Positions 25,641 through 38,818 of a stretch of DNA of 64,000 nt are shown one piece after another. The translations under genes were made by a program, and so were the position numbers. This DNA comes from Ceratodon purpureus (taxonomy: Eukaryota > Streptophyta > Bryopsida > Pseudoditrichales > Ditrichaceae). The stretch is taken from contig CM026428.1 in NCBI GenBank assembly GCA_014871385.1, positions 2,676,776-2,740,775 on the forward strand, given 5' to 3'. The notes beneath the pieces are model-generated. The model worked only from the letters and a program-made list of their open reading frames with translations. It made no database searches and was not told the origin of the DNA. Positions within the stretch are counted from its first letter, which is position 1, and each line of letters starts with the position of its first letter.

Positions 25641-27481
25641 CTTTTTAATACATAATTTGATGACGTGGCTCCAAATCAAATATGCCTTTTAATTTACATC
25701 CATGGTTCCTTCATCATCTTCTTCCTCTAACTATCTAATTACTATACATCCATTTCAATTAAAAGGTCTTAATTTGCCCTATTTCAAATGCCCTTTAACC
25801 ATAAATTGCAAATAATTTGGAAGAAATTTCATTAATTTCCTTTTTTCAACGGCGTGAATTGTAAGAAAATCATGCGTTGACGTTCTTAGAATTTCAACAA
25901 ATTCTACATTTGAAAATTAGAATTCAAACTTTTTCAATTTTGACATGATTTTAATACCCAAACCAATGAATCTTGTTCCAATTGGCTATGGAGTAGGGAA
26001 AGTTACTTCATATAGTAAGCCAAAAGAATTTGACTTACATATAACAAGAGAGAGAAGCACAGAGATGCGAGGAAGATTCACAAAATTAAGGTTTTAAATG
26101 AAAACAAGCTATCTCCGCTTTAAATGCTTGGACACCCAGTTTAATAAAATTCTCACAAAACCACCAATAACACGATGGGTTGGTTTAGTTGAGTTGGACA
26201 CATGGAGCTCAGTTGAGTTGAAATGAACTTGGCTAGTTGAGATTCTCAATCATCAGTTAAAAGTTTTCAACTGAATTATAGGCCGCATAGGCAGTTCAAC
26301 TTAATCTATCATGTTAAAAAATTTCAACCATAGTTTGAAACTTTTCCAACCTTAAACTGTACATGAGAACCAGTTGAAAATATGGAGATGGATGAGAATT
26401 CATGATCGATCAATGCACATTCAAACCTTTTATTCATAAGAATCATTGAATTACTATTATTAGTTAGTGTATGAACCTATGCTACCTTATTCTTGAATTT
26501 TTACTTGATTGAATAAATATTCAAAAGTCATATTCAAATAAACAAGATTTCATTGTTATAATTTGGCATGTCATACATTATTTTAGAATACAATGATGTG
26601 TTTAAAAATAAATCAGATTGATTTTTAAAATCATAATATTTTAATACAAATTCATCTATTATATTATAATTGGATTATTTTAAAGAATCAAATTATTATA
26701 TTACTAAAAAAATATTTAAACTATTATATATAAAAATTGGATTGTTGAGACAAAGATTATATTATTTTACATAGATTATATAATTTTGAGCCACATTGTG
26801 TTATTTTGGCATATTCTAAATTATTGACATAAATTGGAATATTTTTACATATCTGCAATTATTATGATATAAATTTAATTACTTTAAAAAAATAAACTGA
26901 ACTGAAGAGATTTTTACACAACCACCAACACAATCAAATCCAGAAAAATTACAATCCTTTGTGATTTCTGAATGCAAACTGGGAACTTGTTTTTGTTTGG
27001 CACTCTATACACAACCATCCTAAACCCTGAGCTCAAACTTTGAAAGTGCCCTCAGAGATCTATGCAAAATGGAAACTGTTCCTAAGTGGAAAGCTTGTGA
27101 AGCCTACATGATGCATCTTTGAGGTTGTTCAGGCAGACAGTCTGCATCCACACCAATTGGCTTGAATACATTCTCTTTCACAGATTACATAATATAAAAA
27201 TAATTTGGATTATTGAAAATAGTGGGAGCATTTTCTATGAGCACATGAGAAGAATCATCCAATTTTTCGTAGGCATGAGCAAAAAACTTCACTCAATGGT
27301 CGGGGGAGCACCATTGAGTTTCGTAGTGTATTTTTCAAATGTGGTGTAGGGGACTATAGTAAAGAAATTTTCTCCCATAGGGGGACCACAATTGAGTATT
27401 TTTTTTCCCAGTTCAATTGAACCTCCATGTGCGGCCTCCGGTTGAAACGAATCTCAACTGGGAAACACCTCAAATCTCAAC
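25641..27481. other. AT-rich intergenic DNA
   Basis: No gene recognised. GTTGAGTTGRA-like motifs cluster at 26,170-26,400, and an inverted weak similarity (CACATGGAG.TYARTTGA) lies near 27,410-27,440, so an old inverted-repeat element of about 1.2 kb may span this interval; I cannot establish its ends. Confidence 0.4.
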
Positions 27482-27483
27482 TA

Positions 27484-27881
27484 AGGTCGACTGTCCTAAT
27501 ACCACCACCTTCCCCATGTCTGACATGTAGACCTTTCTTTGGCCAACACAGTTGAGACCCAAAACCACCAATTTCACTATTCAAGTAAACCAATGCACAT
27601 CAAGCATTGCAAAAAAAAAGTTGGTGGTTTTGGGTATCATTATGAGTGAAATTTTGTACAACATGGTGAGAACATGGAGTAGTCTAGAGGTTTGATTTGG
27701 GTCATAGGTTACTTTGTACTTTGGAATTTTGTAGAAAATTGAGAAATGCATATTTCTTGTTGCATTTTTTTCCAATCCTTATGAAATCCTATTTCGAAGC
27801 CTCTCATATTTTTTTTCAAAATTTACCACAGCTCAAAATAGCCTAAACTGCTTAAGTTGGTGGTATTAGGACAGTCGACCT
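27484..27881. mobile_element. Mariner/Stowaway-like MITE
   Basis: The ends read AGGTCGACTGTCCTAATACC and its complement (24 bp, extending to CACCA), flanked by TA at 27482-27483 and 27882-27883. A second inverted pair, CCCAAAACCACCAA near 27,558 and TTGGTGGTTTTGGG near 27,620, gives an internal hairpin. At 398 bp it is non-coding. It marks the left edge of the GC-richer gene-bearing half of the window. Confidence 0.75.
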
Positions 27882-27883
27882 TA

Positions 27884-29133
27884 GATGGCTCTATGCCCCC
27901 CCCCAGTCAGCCTCCCAACGGGGCCGGAGTTGTTGTTCTTCTTCTTCTTCTCCTGCCAACAAGAGCAAAGAGCAAAGAGCCTACTTTTTAGTATGTCTCC
28001 TGCTGAATTTATAGGTACGCTGCTGGCAGAATGTGTGAACCAACCCAATAACACAATAAAAGAGGGACCCAACATCAACAAAATTATCAATGAGAAGTGG
28101 AGCTGTAAAGCCCCTCCTGACCAGAAACAGCGGCAAGCTGTTTCCAGCCAGACTCCACCCATCCACCCATGATCAACAATTCATCCACAGAAGAGCGGAT
28201 GAAACGCGATAGGGATGAATAATTCGGCGAAGGGGAGCGCCAGGCGCGGCGCATGAGCGGGCCAGGACGAGGTCGCAGCCAAGTGGATCCCCTGCTCGAT
28301 GGGAGGCAGCGATGATGCGCATGTGGGGCATTCAAGATGGATCCATCAACCACAAGCCTCCCGCACCCGAAATCAACCAATCTAATGAAGAATCCACCGA
28401 AATCCACCCGGAATCAACCGATATCGATAGGAACGAGCGATCAGTGGCAGTCCAGGAGGCGATGACGATGAAAGCGCTGCCAGTTTATCAGAGTGCCGTT
28501 TCGGGAAGCCTGCAATGGGAGGCTAAGTTTGGACTCTGCGAACGCGGCCTCCCTCTTCTCAGTTCGTCTCCCCGCTTCGGTTTTTCATCAGCCGCAGCTT
28601 GTTGTCGTCCGCTCAATGGATCGCTGTTCATTGCCAGGGTATGCAACGCGGTGAACCTTGTTATTTCGAGCGTGCAGCGCTCTTGGAGGTGGGTTGAAGC
28701 ATCGTGCTGCAACGTCGGAATCTGGACAGTCAGCTCCTGGACCTGCTAGCGCGGCGCTGCTGGCGGATCAGATCGGTACAGATACATTGGGTACTGGTTT
28801 AGGTCGTCTCAGTTGTCGATACAAGGCGTTCTAGATCGTCGACTGGTGCTAGTATTCCGCACGTTTTGATTTCGGTTTAGGCGATGCTGTTGATGTATGA
28901 CGGCGGTGTTATCGAGGATATTGACGATTCGGGGATGTTTTTGGTGTTGAGTGATGGTGCATTGGGCGAGTGATGGGAGTGCGGTGAGTCTGGATTAATT
29001 TCAGTGGGTTAGATTGGTGTTGAGGTTTATTAGGACAGGGCAGCTAGCATGCGCGGCAGATGAGGCGACACTGTGCAGTCTCAGCGCGGGAGTGATAATT
29101 TTGACCCACATTTTGAGGTAGAAGTTTAGAGCG
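27884..29133. other. GC-richer region upstream of a small gene
   Basis: Composition changes sharply here to about even base use. The open frames (for example 28312-28749) match nothing I recognise and overlap frames on the other strand. The stretch may hold promoter and untranslated leader of the gene at 29134, but no TATA box or splice pattern decides this. Confidence 0.4.
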
Positions 29134-29526
29134 ATGAGGAAGCGCAGGCATTACGTGAAGACCTCCAAGTGTTACCATAGGTTACCTACCATCGAGGAGG
29201 CAGAGGAGCTAGGAGCGGGACTGGCGTTGAGGGCGACCACGCAGCCGCGATCTTATGATAACATGATGATGAAGTCTCCGGAGGTCGATCTGGAGGATTG
29301 CAGCACTTGGGGGCTGGAGTCGCTCAAGGCGAAGCTGGCGAGGCTGAAGGAGCTGAAGCAGACGTTGGAGCCCCAGGCGAAGCAGATGGAGGAGAAGATA
29401 TCTTCCTCGATCAAGCAGTCGTATGAGGAGGTGATGGACTTCGTCAATGCAAAGAGCAAGCAGGTCCGCGCTGTACAGATTGTGTGGCCCAATCTTCAGT
29501 TTCGAAATGCCATCGACTCGGATTGA
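29134..29526 (+). CDS. Hypothetical 130-residue coiled-coil protein
   Basis: The frame opens at ATG 29134, with an in-frame stop shortly upstream, and ends at a TGA after ...NAIDSD. The first 15 residues are basic (MRKRRHYVKTSKCYHR). Residues about 60-105 form a charged heptad-like helix (LESLKAKLARLKELKQTLEP, then KQMEEKISSSIKQSYEEVMD), predicted to be a coiled coil. There is no signal peptide or membrane segment. Codon use is GC-rich in third positions, unlike the AT-rich flanks, which argues for a real coding sequence. I do not recognise the family and give no function. It could also be the terminal exon of a longer gene whose upstream exons lie in 27.9-29.1 kb. Confidence 0.5.
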   Translation: MRKRRHYVKTSKCYHRLPTIEEAEELGAGLALRATTQPRSYDNMMMKSPEVDLEDCSTWGLESLKAKLARLKELKQTLEPQAKQMEEKISSSIKQSYEEVMDFVNAKSKQVRAVQIVWPNLQFRNAIDSD

Positions 29527-32500
29527 TACGAGTTTCCGGTTTAACAGTTTGTCACATTGTATTATTGAGTTGCGTTCTTGACGAGGAATACTGTTTAGTA
29601 GGATTTAGACTTGATCTTGGCGTTGATCAGGTTCACCAATTTTGACCGATGATCATTGCTTAGATTTTAAACTTAAGCGACGTTCTTTCACTTTGTACCA
29701 ATTTAAATCTATGAATATCATGTTAGCATCTGTTGATGCTTAAAAGGTGCCATGTCGCAGTCGTGTCTTTATAATAAGGGATTGTTTAATTGACAGGCAA
29801 TTGTCTTCGAGAGGTTGACCATATATATTCTGTAAGATATTCAGATCTTAAAATGGTGGGCAAGAATGGTTAATGCACCTAGCTATAGTAACCCTTTCAA
29901 AACTTTAGAGGTGAGGATACAACTGTGCAATGAATGGAGGTCTCAATTGGTTTGATCGAGGCGTGCACATGTCGTGACTTTACAACTTACTTTAGGCGGA
30001 ACTCTCGTAAAGTTCATACCGAGTAACTGAGGTTGGAAATTTGGATGTCCATTGCCGTTAGACTATTCACATAACAGCCGACTACCGTTTCGACTTGCAT
30101 TTCCGAAGCAGTGAGGGCGCCTATTACACATCACAATGCAATCTGTTTCCCATCTAACCGAGCAGTACAATATTCTTGGGAATGATACGATTCTTGGTCA
30201 CAGTCTGGAAGGATCACTAATAACTTTTCTTTGGCGAAACCCGCCTCTAATTTAAGTTCCGAAAATCATCTTTTTCTAAAAAAACCTCAACTCTTTTGTG
30301 GCACTATCTGTGATGTCAAAATGTCCTGAAACGTTGTCCCTTTATTCGCAATAGTAAGAACGTCCGTTTCGGTGCACTGCGGCCACAAGGTTGTTGTAGT
30401 CTTGCAGTAGTTGAAATTAAATTGCTGTCCCCAGCCTGGTTGTTTCAGAATTTTGTCTTGTGATCAGTTTCTACTAATCAAGTTTAGTTTGAGCCTAAGT
30501 TGAGGATAACTGAGTGTTTCTCGGAACTTGGAAGGTGGGAAATTTGCTGTTGAACGTGAAAGTATGATTCGTTCTAAAAAATGACGAATTCTATGCTAGC
30601 TGTTCTGATTCCCTGGATTCCGGAGGCAGCAAATTATTCCGACAAGTGTCGTTCTGTCTGTAAGCATTGAGGATTGGAACAAGGCCTGTCCGTCTAGATA
30701 AAGAAGAATTTAAGTTGAACTTTGGAAGTAATTTGATCTTTTGGTTGTGGTTGGCAGGAGGGAACTTTGAAATTCAGTGGGGTGTAATGAAAACAAGTGG
30801 CTCTTCGCAATTGTCTCTACCCAAATGGGAAAAATACAGTTGGATCGAAGTGCATACAAACATTGTATGGTTTGCAACATCGTAACTTTCAAACATTTTC
30901 ACAACTTATTTAACCCAATGATCCAATTGTGAAGCCACCATCAATTGTTTTTAAATTTGTTTTTTTTTATAAATTCAGAGATTTGTGCTTCAACAATATC
31001 ATATACTTCTTTGTGTTATGAAAAACCTCTAAACGATACAAAAATCAAAAATGTTTTGAGAACCATCAAAAAATGAATCTGTACTAGTTTATTAAAAAAA
31101 AAGCCAAGGCCTATTTTGAGCTCTTTGGTTCCTCAGGTGTTAAGATAATGGATATGATGTATTATTGAGATGGCTAAGGTGATTCAAATGGCTAAGATCT
31201 ATAATTTGAGAAGATTTAGGATTCAATTTCATTTAATGCATTTTTTTACCTTTGAAAAAATTGATCTTGTTTATTACATTAATTGTATAGAAGAAGAAAA
31301 ACTCCGATCTTTAAGGGGTCAACGTGAATAGAGTGTTTGTTCATTCTAAGAAAAGAAGAACTCCGATCCGGAAAGGACCCTTACCATATATGGGTGGACT
31401 TTGGTCGTAGGCCCCACGCCGGTATGGAATTTGAACTTACAACCACCTCTCCTATTAGATGTATATTTTATATAATTATGTATTATTTTATAGCCTTTAA
31501 ACTTCTTGTAATAGAATTATATAGTTTAATGTTGTGATATTTAATAAAGAATATGTTAATAGAGAATTCTTTTTTAAAAAAGACTATGTAATCAAAGTGG
31601 TTACATGGTACTATAAGGGAGTGCATTGATTTGATATGATTTTGATTGAGAATGGGTTGACTTATAATGAATTTTGATAAGAAAGGTGATTAAAGTTGCT
31701 TTGTAAAGGAATGTCCTTCCTACCCGCCTTTAGGGATAAAGAAGTTTTATGGAGATAAATAAATGTAAACATTTATGACAATTTTAACTTAATAAGTATG
31801 CAAGGAACTAATTTGCAATAACCAATTTGAATATTCAAGATTTTTTATACAATAGAAAAACTTGGGCTACGCAATAAACGCACAACTGTCAACCGTTGAC
31901 GAAAATCATAATCTATCATGTTTTTTTGATACAAACTCCATATTTTTTAATCTGATTTTACATTAAATTTTTTCACAATGTGTGTCTATTGTAGCACTCG
32001 CCACAGAAGTGAGAAGTCTCACATTTAGAAAATAAATAAATAAATACATATTTCGATGTATATTTAGGAAGTTGTAAGTGAGGCTAGATTGACAACAATC
32101 ACAACCACGACCACGCCGGCGTCTACGCCTTCCAATTCACTTTGTAAATTTTTAAGGTAAAAACCCTCTTTGAATACCTTGTCAACAAAATATAAGTAAA
32201 GTTAAAAACAAAGTTACTTGATTTTTGAATGATGGTTTGCAATGTGTAAATTTGAAAATTACTTGACAACCACTTTGTGAGAAAAATTCCAAAAAAACAA
32301 GTAAGAAATGAAAGGTGTTCATATAAAAATGAAATAAAACAAAATTTACACAAAAAATAAATGAGGTTGATAATTGCTTTTGTATTTAAAATATGTCAAT
32401 TGATTTTTAAATATTGGTTGAAATAACAACCTTTTGAACGGCCATTTATATAATTTATATAACCTTCAAACAACCTTTGAGGTTTCCAATTCCACCTTCA

Positions 32501-33463
32501 ATCCCTTTTTTTTTTTAGGACCATAAAGGATCAATAATACCGAAGGACATGACAACGACAGTCACGACGTTGATTTTCTTTCATTTTTTTTTGAGGTAAA
32601 ATCTCTCCGACTTCTTCGTTGACAAAAATTGATATATATATATATATATATATATCAATTTTTTTTAATTTTAATTTTTTTTATCTTAAACAAATTAGTC
32701 ATTTAGTTTGAAATTTTTCTAATCAATAAGTTAAAATAATTTACATCCAAAACAAATATTTAAACATCTGTTTATTTAATTTATATTGTACTTAATATCA
32801 TATAAGTAAATGTCTCATCTAAACATGTAGGTTTCTTTCAAAAAAGAATTGATCGTATGAGTGCAACCGCCATAGAGAAGAGTTTAGTTAGCAATTTTGG
32901 TTATCCATCAAATATTTCAATGATTTTAAAATCCCCTCACTACATCCTAGTTCATAGAGACATTATCCATTATATTTTTTCTTAAACAATTCAACTCTTC
33001 TTAGACCTTAGATTAGATGTCTCGATTAAATTGCAAAAATCGATTAGAGTATTTAGGGCTTTAACAGTGTTACGTTGCGAAGATTAATGACCACTGTAAA
33101 ATTATTGTAAACCTGTCAATCTTCTGTTCTTGAATTTTACAACAGAAATACATTATTCTCAATTAAAAAAATCTACTAATGAAATAGATTATACATGACA
33201 AAAGTATTAACTATGGTGAAAGTATGTAATCTATAAATAAAGACTATCCAATAATTACATGATCTATTTTCATTGGACATAGGTCTATGGCCTATTTTCA
33301 TTAGTCATGAGAATTTGAAATGCGCATTTATCTACAGTGCACGTCTTTCTAGGGCATGTTGCTTACAGTAATTCCAAAGATATCCAACATGCCATATTCT
33401 TAGGCTTGATTGAAGCTGGCAAAGCTAGAGTTTATGCTCCAACAAATTAAATACCGTCATGTA
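29527..33463. other. Intergenic DNA
   Basis: About 1.1 kb of even composition, plausibly 3' flank of the preceding gene, gives way to AT-rich DNA. No gene recognised. A (TA)n palindrome bounded by AAAATTGA and TCAATTTT lies at about 32625-32662. Confidence 0.45.
32625..32662. repeat. Palindromic (TA)n tract
   Basis: AAAATTGA, a run of TA dinucleotides, then TCAATTTT form one perfect palindrome. Confidence 0.85.
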
Positions 33464-33744
33464 CTAAGTTTTTCGTAGCATATATTTATTGACTATAGAT
33501 GCAAGTGTCTCAAGCAACACTATCAAATTCAAAGTAAGACCATGAGCTTTATACAGAACAGGAACATCATTGACAGAAGTATCAACGTGCAGGTTTCTCA
33601 CCTCACCCCAGAAATGCACGCCTAAATGAATGTTATGTACATCCATTTTGCTTTGAAAGAATGAAACATCTTGCAATTCGACACCAAATTCATGATTTTT
33701 CAAGATGATCAATGCATGTTGAAGCCTACTTTTCATTGCGGTCC
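33464..33744 (-). CDS. Possible terminal exon or gene fragment, unrecognised
   Basis: A 90-codon minus frame (from M at 33736; ...HALIILKNHEFGVELQDVSF...) has balanced amino acid composition, unusual for this AT-rich neighbourhood. A plausible acceptor (TTTTGCAG) lies just upstream, so the exon could start at 33744 and read TAMKSRLQHALIIL. It ends at a stop at 33464. I do not recognise the family. No convincing partner exon was found upstream, so this may be an isolated fragment or chance. Confidence 0.25.
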
Positions 33745-36700
33745 CTGCAAAATCTAACGCTTCAAACAGCCATGGATGTTTCCCTACAAATCTTTCACTG
33801 TGTTTCCAAATACACTAATCGCTTCCTACTCTTTAAACCTGTCTAGAACCACCTAGTGGGTGGAGGGTCGTGATTTGAACAAAAATTCCTCGATGGGCAC
33901 ATCGACCTACACATCAAAAGCTTGGTACACTACAAGCATACATGTCGTTTTTCACTCATATAGTGTCGCTCTTCACTCACAGATAAGGTGGAAAAGAAGG
34001 TCACTTTTTCATGTCATATGTGACTCTATCGACTCATCAACTTGGAAATTGCTTGATACAGTAAGTGAAAAACGACATGGTTGCTAGTAGTGGAATCTCC
34101 GAAGAGCTTCCCACTTGAAGTCACAATTAAATCGAGTATAGCTGCAGATGCTGGGCTTTAAGCCCGGCCATTCCACATACCCGCCATTGTCTAGTGTCGT
34201 CTCTGGGATGACTTCGATGTTTGTCCTCGACCTGCAGCTAGCGCACTTTGATAGGCGAATCTGCTCAAGGACACGAGGTAGCTGAAAGACACGGTGACGA
34301 CGTTCATTGCGACCAAAAACACCGGGAGGAACAGAACGCCCCGCACCATGCACGACTTTGATTTTGCCGTGGCAAGTGTAGTGGCACCAAGAGAGGCCAT
34401 GATCTGCTCTTTGACAGGCAGGTCTTGAGTTTATTTAATAGATGTATTTGGAGGACATGACTCATTGCACAAACTAGACTATCTGTTAGTGGAGCATATT
34501 CGAAAGCACGAGCTCATTAAATGGGTACATGGGCAATCTTGAATGGAGCTATCATGTGGTAGACTAAGTTTCTTCAGAAGAGCATATCCATCAGCTTGTT
34601 GCTAGTTTCAACGCAAGCATGGATTGAAACTTCATGGCCCTTGGGTTGATGATCTGACAGGAAAAATACCCCTGTGATGGAGGGTTGTGACGTGATTTCC
34701 GGGTCCGTTTGTAGAACCACTTGTGCTTATGCACTAGTTTTTGTTTCATAGCTCCAGAAACTGACATTCACGGGGTTCTTAACGACATCTTGAATCTTTT
34801 ATGTGCCGACATAGAGTAACAGTGCTGTTGCACCTGAATGCTTAAGTTTCCTCCTGATTGTTCTTGTGGTGACACTGGTTATGGTGTACAAAGGTTATTT
34901 GTGAGGTTGATGCAACATTTTTGAAAGGATCCATGGACGTTGGTGAAGATAGTTGTGATGGGTACTTCTTCACGGCATGGCACTAATGAAGTGGTGGGTT
35001 GGAAATTCTTTTCTGAATCTACTGTGAGGGTCGTCTAATTCACAATCAATGGTTTTCAAGATCGAAGGCACATGCAAATTTTGTGTAGGGGAAGGCTGAG
35101 ACATAGACCCTGAGTTGCCCAACAATCATAAGTTTGGATGATCAACCCAGGATTCAAGCTTCAAGTTGAATCATGCATGCGAGCTCCAGCTTCATGAAAT
35201 TCTCTTCTGTGCCTGGTCCTCCGGCACTCAGCCAAGCTCCGTAGTTTCCTCCAGCTCCTCTGTTTCTTCTAGGGTCACTGTTTCTGACACTTCACACGGT
35301 TACAGACTCACAGAATATTCGGAAGAAAATATTAGTCTGTGGATCCGGGAAACCTGTCATGAAATCCGGAAGCCGAGTCAATGCAGTGAAGTATACCTGA
35401 GAATCATTAATGTATCTGCTACCCACTGCATAGTCTGTACAGTTGTTGTGACTCTGCTACAAAAACATCATAACATGCAAGCACGAACGATATCTCGAAA
35501 CTTCGGCTTCAAGCTTGAGACATTTGAGGCATCAAATGCTGGAAATCGTATCTCACAGTACCTGTCGGCAGCAGGGATTAAGCAAAAGTTGGTCAAATGC
35601 ATGCGCTGTTCGAGCAAAGCGGTCTGCGCATGCGTCAGTCGTACGCAATAAGCTCTCTAATATATTGATGCGGTGTTAATTCAGACTTCGCAGACACTCA
35701 TCGAAGACCTGAATCCTTTCAAGCTCCTTGATTGCGTGTACTTGTTCAACTAACCCAAACCAACACCTGCGCTCATCGTTCGACTAGGAAATTTGTAGCA
35801 CTACTTGTTCTTGATCGGATTATTACAATTTAGCTCTATACCCAGAGGATTTGTTGGTGATTTGAGAACAGAGCAGGCAGAGGATTAACCATGAGGAGGG
35901 AGGGTCAATTGCGAGGCAGGCTTGCAAACAAGAGCAGGGCGAAAGGATACTGCCGGCATCGCAAAATGTCACGAAGCCGTCTCCAGAAGTCGAAGCAGAA
36001 GAGATTAGGCGCTGGATTCATGCGGTTCGCAGGCGAAGTGCGCACCAACCCAACTGCCCTTCATCACCACTCTTCTCTTCACGGTTTTCTTCATCGCGTG
36101 TCTGACATAGTCCATGACACGGTGGGTCATGACGATGAGGGTACCGATGACGTGCAGTTGGCAGTTCTTGCCGTGACAGTTCATAGCATCATGGAAGCTG
36201 CTTTTGAGTAAATGCACAGCGGCTCTGGAGATGGCTATGACGGCCATGGCGTGGGCAGGATCTTGCAAGTGGGGCAGCAATTATGCAGTAGTTGGTGATG
36301 CATGGGTACAGAAGAAGAAATACAGACATTGCTGCCATTGAATCCCTAGATTGAATATTGGCAGAGGGATTAGGTGTAGGGAAGGGGAGCAAAGCTTATC
36401 GACAGAGTTACTAGGTTTATACTCATCAAAGCGGATTATAAGATGCATTTGGTTCAAAGTTGGCTGCGAACAAGTGCTCTTGCAAGTGCAGCGAGCTACC
36501 CATGTTTTGTGATTTACCTGTGTTGAGAAGTCTACGTCGTACATAGTGCCAGTTGCAGAGCAGGCTCTTTGGGCCGTTCGCTCTGTAGCCTGGTCATTAA
36601 AAATGTAGCAAATACTGTAAGTTGTTTTCGGCCAATAATGCGTAGCGTGGCTGTGACTCATTGTTAATATGAGTCCAGCTTCTGTGCACTTCTGTGAAGT

Positions 36701-37373
36701 GAAAAATCTGCTATTGAACGTTACCTTGACTTGCCTTATCGCTATCATTTCCTTTCTTTGGGTGCTGGTCGGTGTTTAATCCGTTTTCTCAACTCAAAGT
36801 TTCAAGTTCATGCATTGGGCTTAGGGTTTCTATATATTTTCAATGTGGAAGGAATTTATGCGGAGGGATTTGGAGCTTTTCGGTTATATACATCGATAAA
36901 ATGCTTGCAATTCACTTGTACCATATGATGTTATGATGGAGTTGAATTTTGGATAGAAAGCGGTTTGGGAATTCGAACTCGAGAAGGAGGATATGGAGAG
37001 GACTGTTTGAGATGGCTGTCCGAAGCTCAGGATTAGGATTTTTATCCTCACAGATAATTTGCGGGTTACTTTCGGGATACCGATGCATAGTTGAGTTCAA
37101 TTTCGTGTAGCAGGCAGGTAGTTGAGCTTATTGTAAGCGGCGGAAGAGCTAGTGTTTCATGGAAAAATACAGAATGTGTTGAGGCTTGTGACTGTTGTTG
37201 GTGATTTTACTCTCCTGACTTACATTTCTAATGGAGCTTCTGCATAGATTCACGGGCTCAGTTGTGTCGTCAATTTTAATTGCTAATAAGAGCTGAAATG
37301 GATCGTACTCGCTCCTGATCACTGTCGCTTAAAAACTAAAATTCTGTCGCAACGTGAAGTTACAAAGCAGTTC
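33745..37373. other. Even-composition region without a recognised gene
   Basis: Base composition is gene-like, but no family is recognised. Candidate frames include a 69-codon minus frame at 34191-34400 with a membrane-like stretch (VLFLPVFLVAMNVVTVSFSY), a 161-codon plus frame at 35166-35651 and a 91-codon minus frame at 36005-36280. They conflict across strands and show no splice logic I can defend. Untranslated or non-coding transcripts are plausible: GTACCTGTCGGCAGCAGGG at about 35,560 resembles GTATCTGTCGGCAGCCGG in the protease leader at about 44,930. Confidence 0.4.
34191..34400 (-). CDS. Possible small membrane protein, unrecognised
   Basis: A 69-residue frame begins MASLGATTLATAKSKSCM and has one hydrophobic segment at residues about 20-45 followed by a basic tail (GRGQTSKSSQRRH). 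An N-terminal signal or anchor followed by a short basic tail could be a small secreted or membrane protein. There is no known motif and no supporting context, so chance is quite possible. Confidence 0.25.
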   Translation of the reverse strand: MASLGATTLATAKSKSCMVRGVLFLPVFLVAMNVVTVSFSYLVSLSRFAYQSALAAGRGQTSKSSQRRH

Positions 37374-38745
37374 GATTTATTTCTTTCAATCAAATTATTT
37401 GTTTAGCTGATTGTGTACTTTCCACAGTAATTATACTCTTCTTGTAGACTGCTGAGCACTTGCTTAAAAGGCAATGTTTGATATCTAGGTTGTTACATTT
37501 ACCTAGGACCTGCAGATCACGGACATGGAAGCTGTAAGGCACATGAACTCTTTCTTAGAATGGGAACAGAATGTTCTGTGCCCGACGCAGTCACACATGT
37601 GCAAGGACAATGGGTTTGGAGTGGGTGAAGGACGTGCATAGCCATATCCAAGCAAGACTGGAGAAAGATGCGCTTCTGGCAAATTATGCGCTTCTATACA
37701 TGTATGCACAGTATACACTCTTTGCAAAGATGTCTTTACAGAGTATCGAGCGACCAGTATATATTGAGTACTGATGGCTCTGGAGGCATTCATCAGCATG
37801 CACCACATCTCTTGCGAGTTCTGGAATCCCGGAATTCTGCTCCTCACCATCTTGATTTGTTGCTGTTCTATATATTTTCTACTGGTGCTTCCCCCTATCA
37901 TACGGTAGTCGTGGTGTTATTGTGGCGTTGATGCTGGAGCTTGCTTCTATTCTTACTGCCATGGTTCGACTTTCTTTCACGGGCAAGCCTACTGGTACAG
38001 CAAAAATCGTGTCATATCCAGGTTCAGACTCTCAGGCCAAACTTTGCAAGTGCCAAGGAGAGGGACATGATCAGGATAACCTTGACTACAAGAGACTCAC
38101 GGGAGCAGATGCAGGCGAAGGCGATCGCGGAGAGTAAAACAGGCGCGGACACGAAAGAATTGTGGTCAATTGATCTTATCCCGCAACTGGCAACCTGGTT
38201 AACATCGTCTTTGCAATTCTGCCAACTTGGTGATTCTCGGAATCGCTGCTCTGTTCGAGTCACAATTGCATCGCTCACAGTACGATGCCAATCGCAAGTA
38301 GATAATCAGGGAAGCATGTGGGAAGCGTCAACTGGCGTCAACATGATAGTCTTAGTTCCAATTGATTCTAATTGGGTTACTGGGATGGACGTTCCTGCTC
38401 ATTTTGGACAATTAGGGTGGAGGCAGAGTTGCAAAATTCTTTTAGAGATAAAACTGATCTGTTTGGCATTGTTGTGTGCTTCAGCCTCACCAAAATTGAG
38501 TGCTTCGAAATTCCATGTGGATTCACAACCACATTATAGTAAATTCGCACATCCAGAGGCAGTGCACATCGAGGTGGGAAGCAGTAAAAGTCCCAAAAAC
38601 AACACTTCGCGAGTAAGTGAAACCGACACAGCTCTCACGTCAGGTCTTCAATTTTGACCACTGATGGCTACGAAAACCCACAGTATCAGAGCATCGCTTC
38701 CGGGTTCCGAGATTCACGGTTTCGACAATCGCCGCAGTCATGGTT
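37374..38745. other. Left-arm outer part, no recognised gene
   Basis: A 238-codon frame at 37941-38657 (repeated at 60542-61258 on the minus strand) is the longest, but its translation is unlike any family I know and an 84-codon frame overlaps it on the other strand. I do not call a gene. Confidence 0.45.
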
Positions 38746-38818
38746 GGGGATGTAGCTCAAATGGTAGAGCGCTCGATTCGCATTCGAGAGGCAGGGGGAT
38801 CGATGCCCCCCATCTCCA
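38746..38818 (+). tRNA. tRNA-Ala(CGC), left arm, first copy
   Basis: A complete 73-base cloverleaf without intron or encoded CCA. The acceptor GGGGATG pairs with CATCTCC and includes the G3:U70 wobble that is the alanine identity signal. The D-arm is GCTC/GAGC, and the anticodon stem CTCGA/TCGAG holds loop TTCGCAT, so the anticodon is CGC (codon GCG). The T-stem is GGGGG/CCCCC. The T-loop reads ATCGATG, with A in place of T at position 54, so the B box (GGATCGATGCC) departs from the general consensus. A TTTTT run lies about 58 bases downstream (38877). Confidence 0.95.

Noticed and set aside
28312-28749. 145-codon plus frame upstream of the coiled-coil gene.
   Set aside because: No family resemblance and opposed by minus-strand frames. 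More likely leader or promoter DNA.
36281-36748. 155-codon minus frame.
   Set aside because: Featureless translation, overlaps other frames, no start or splice context that supports it.
37941-38657. 238-codon frame, repeated at 60542-61258.
   Set aside because: No recognisable domain and an overlapping frame on the other strand. Its perfect conservation between arms only reflects the recent duplication, not selection.
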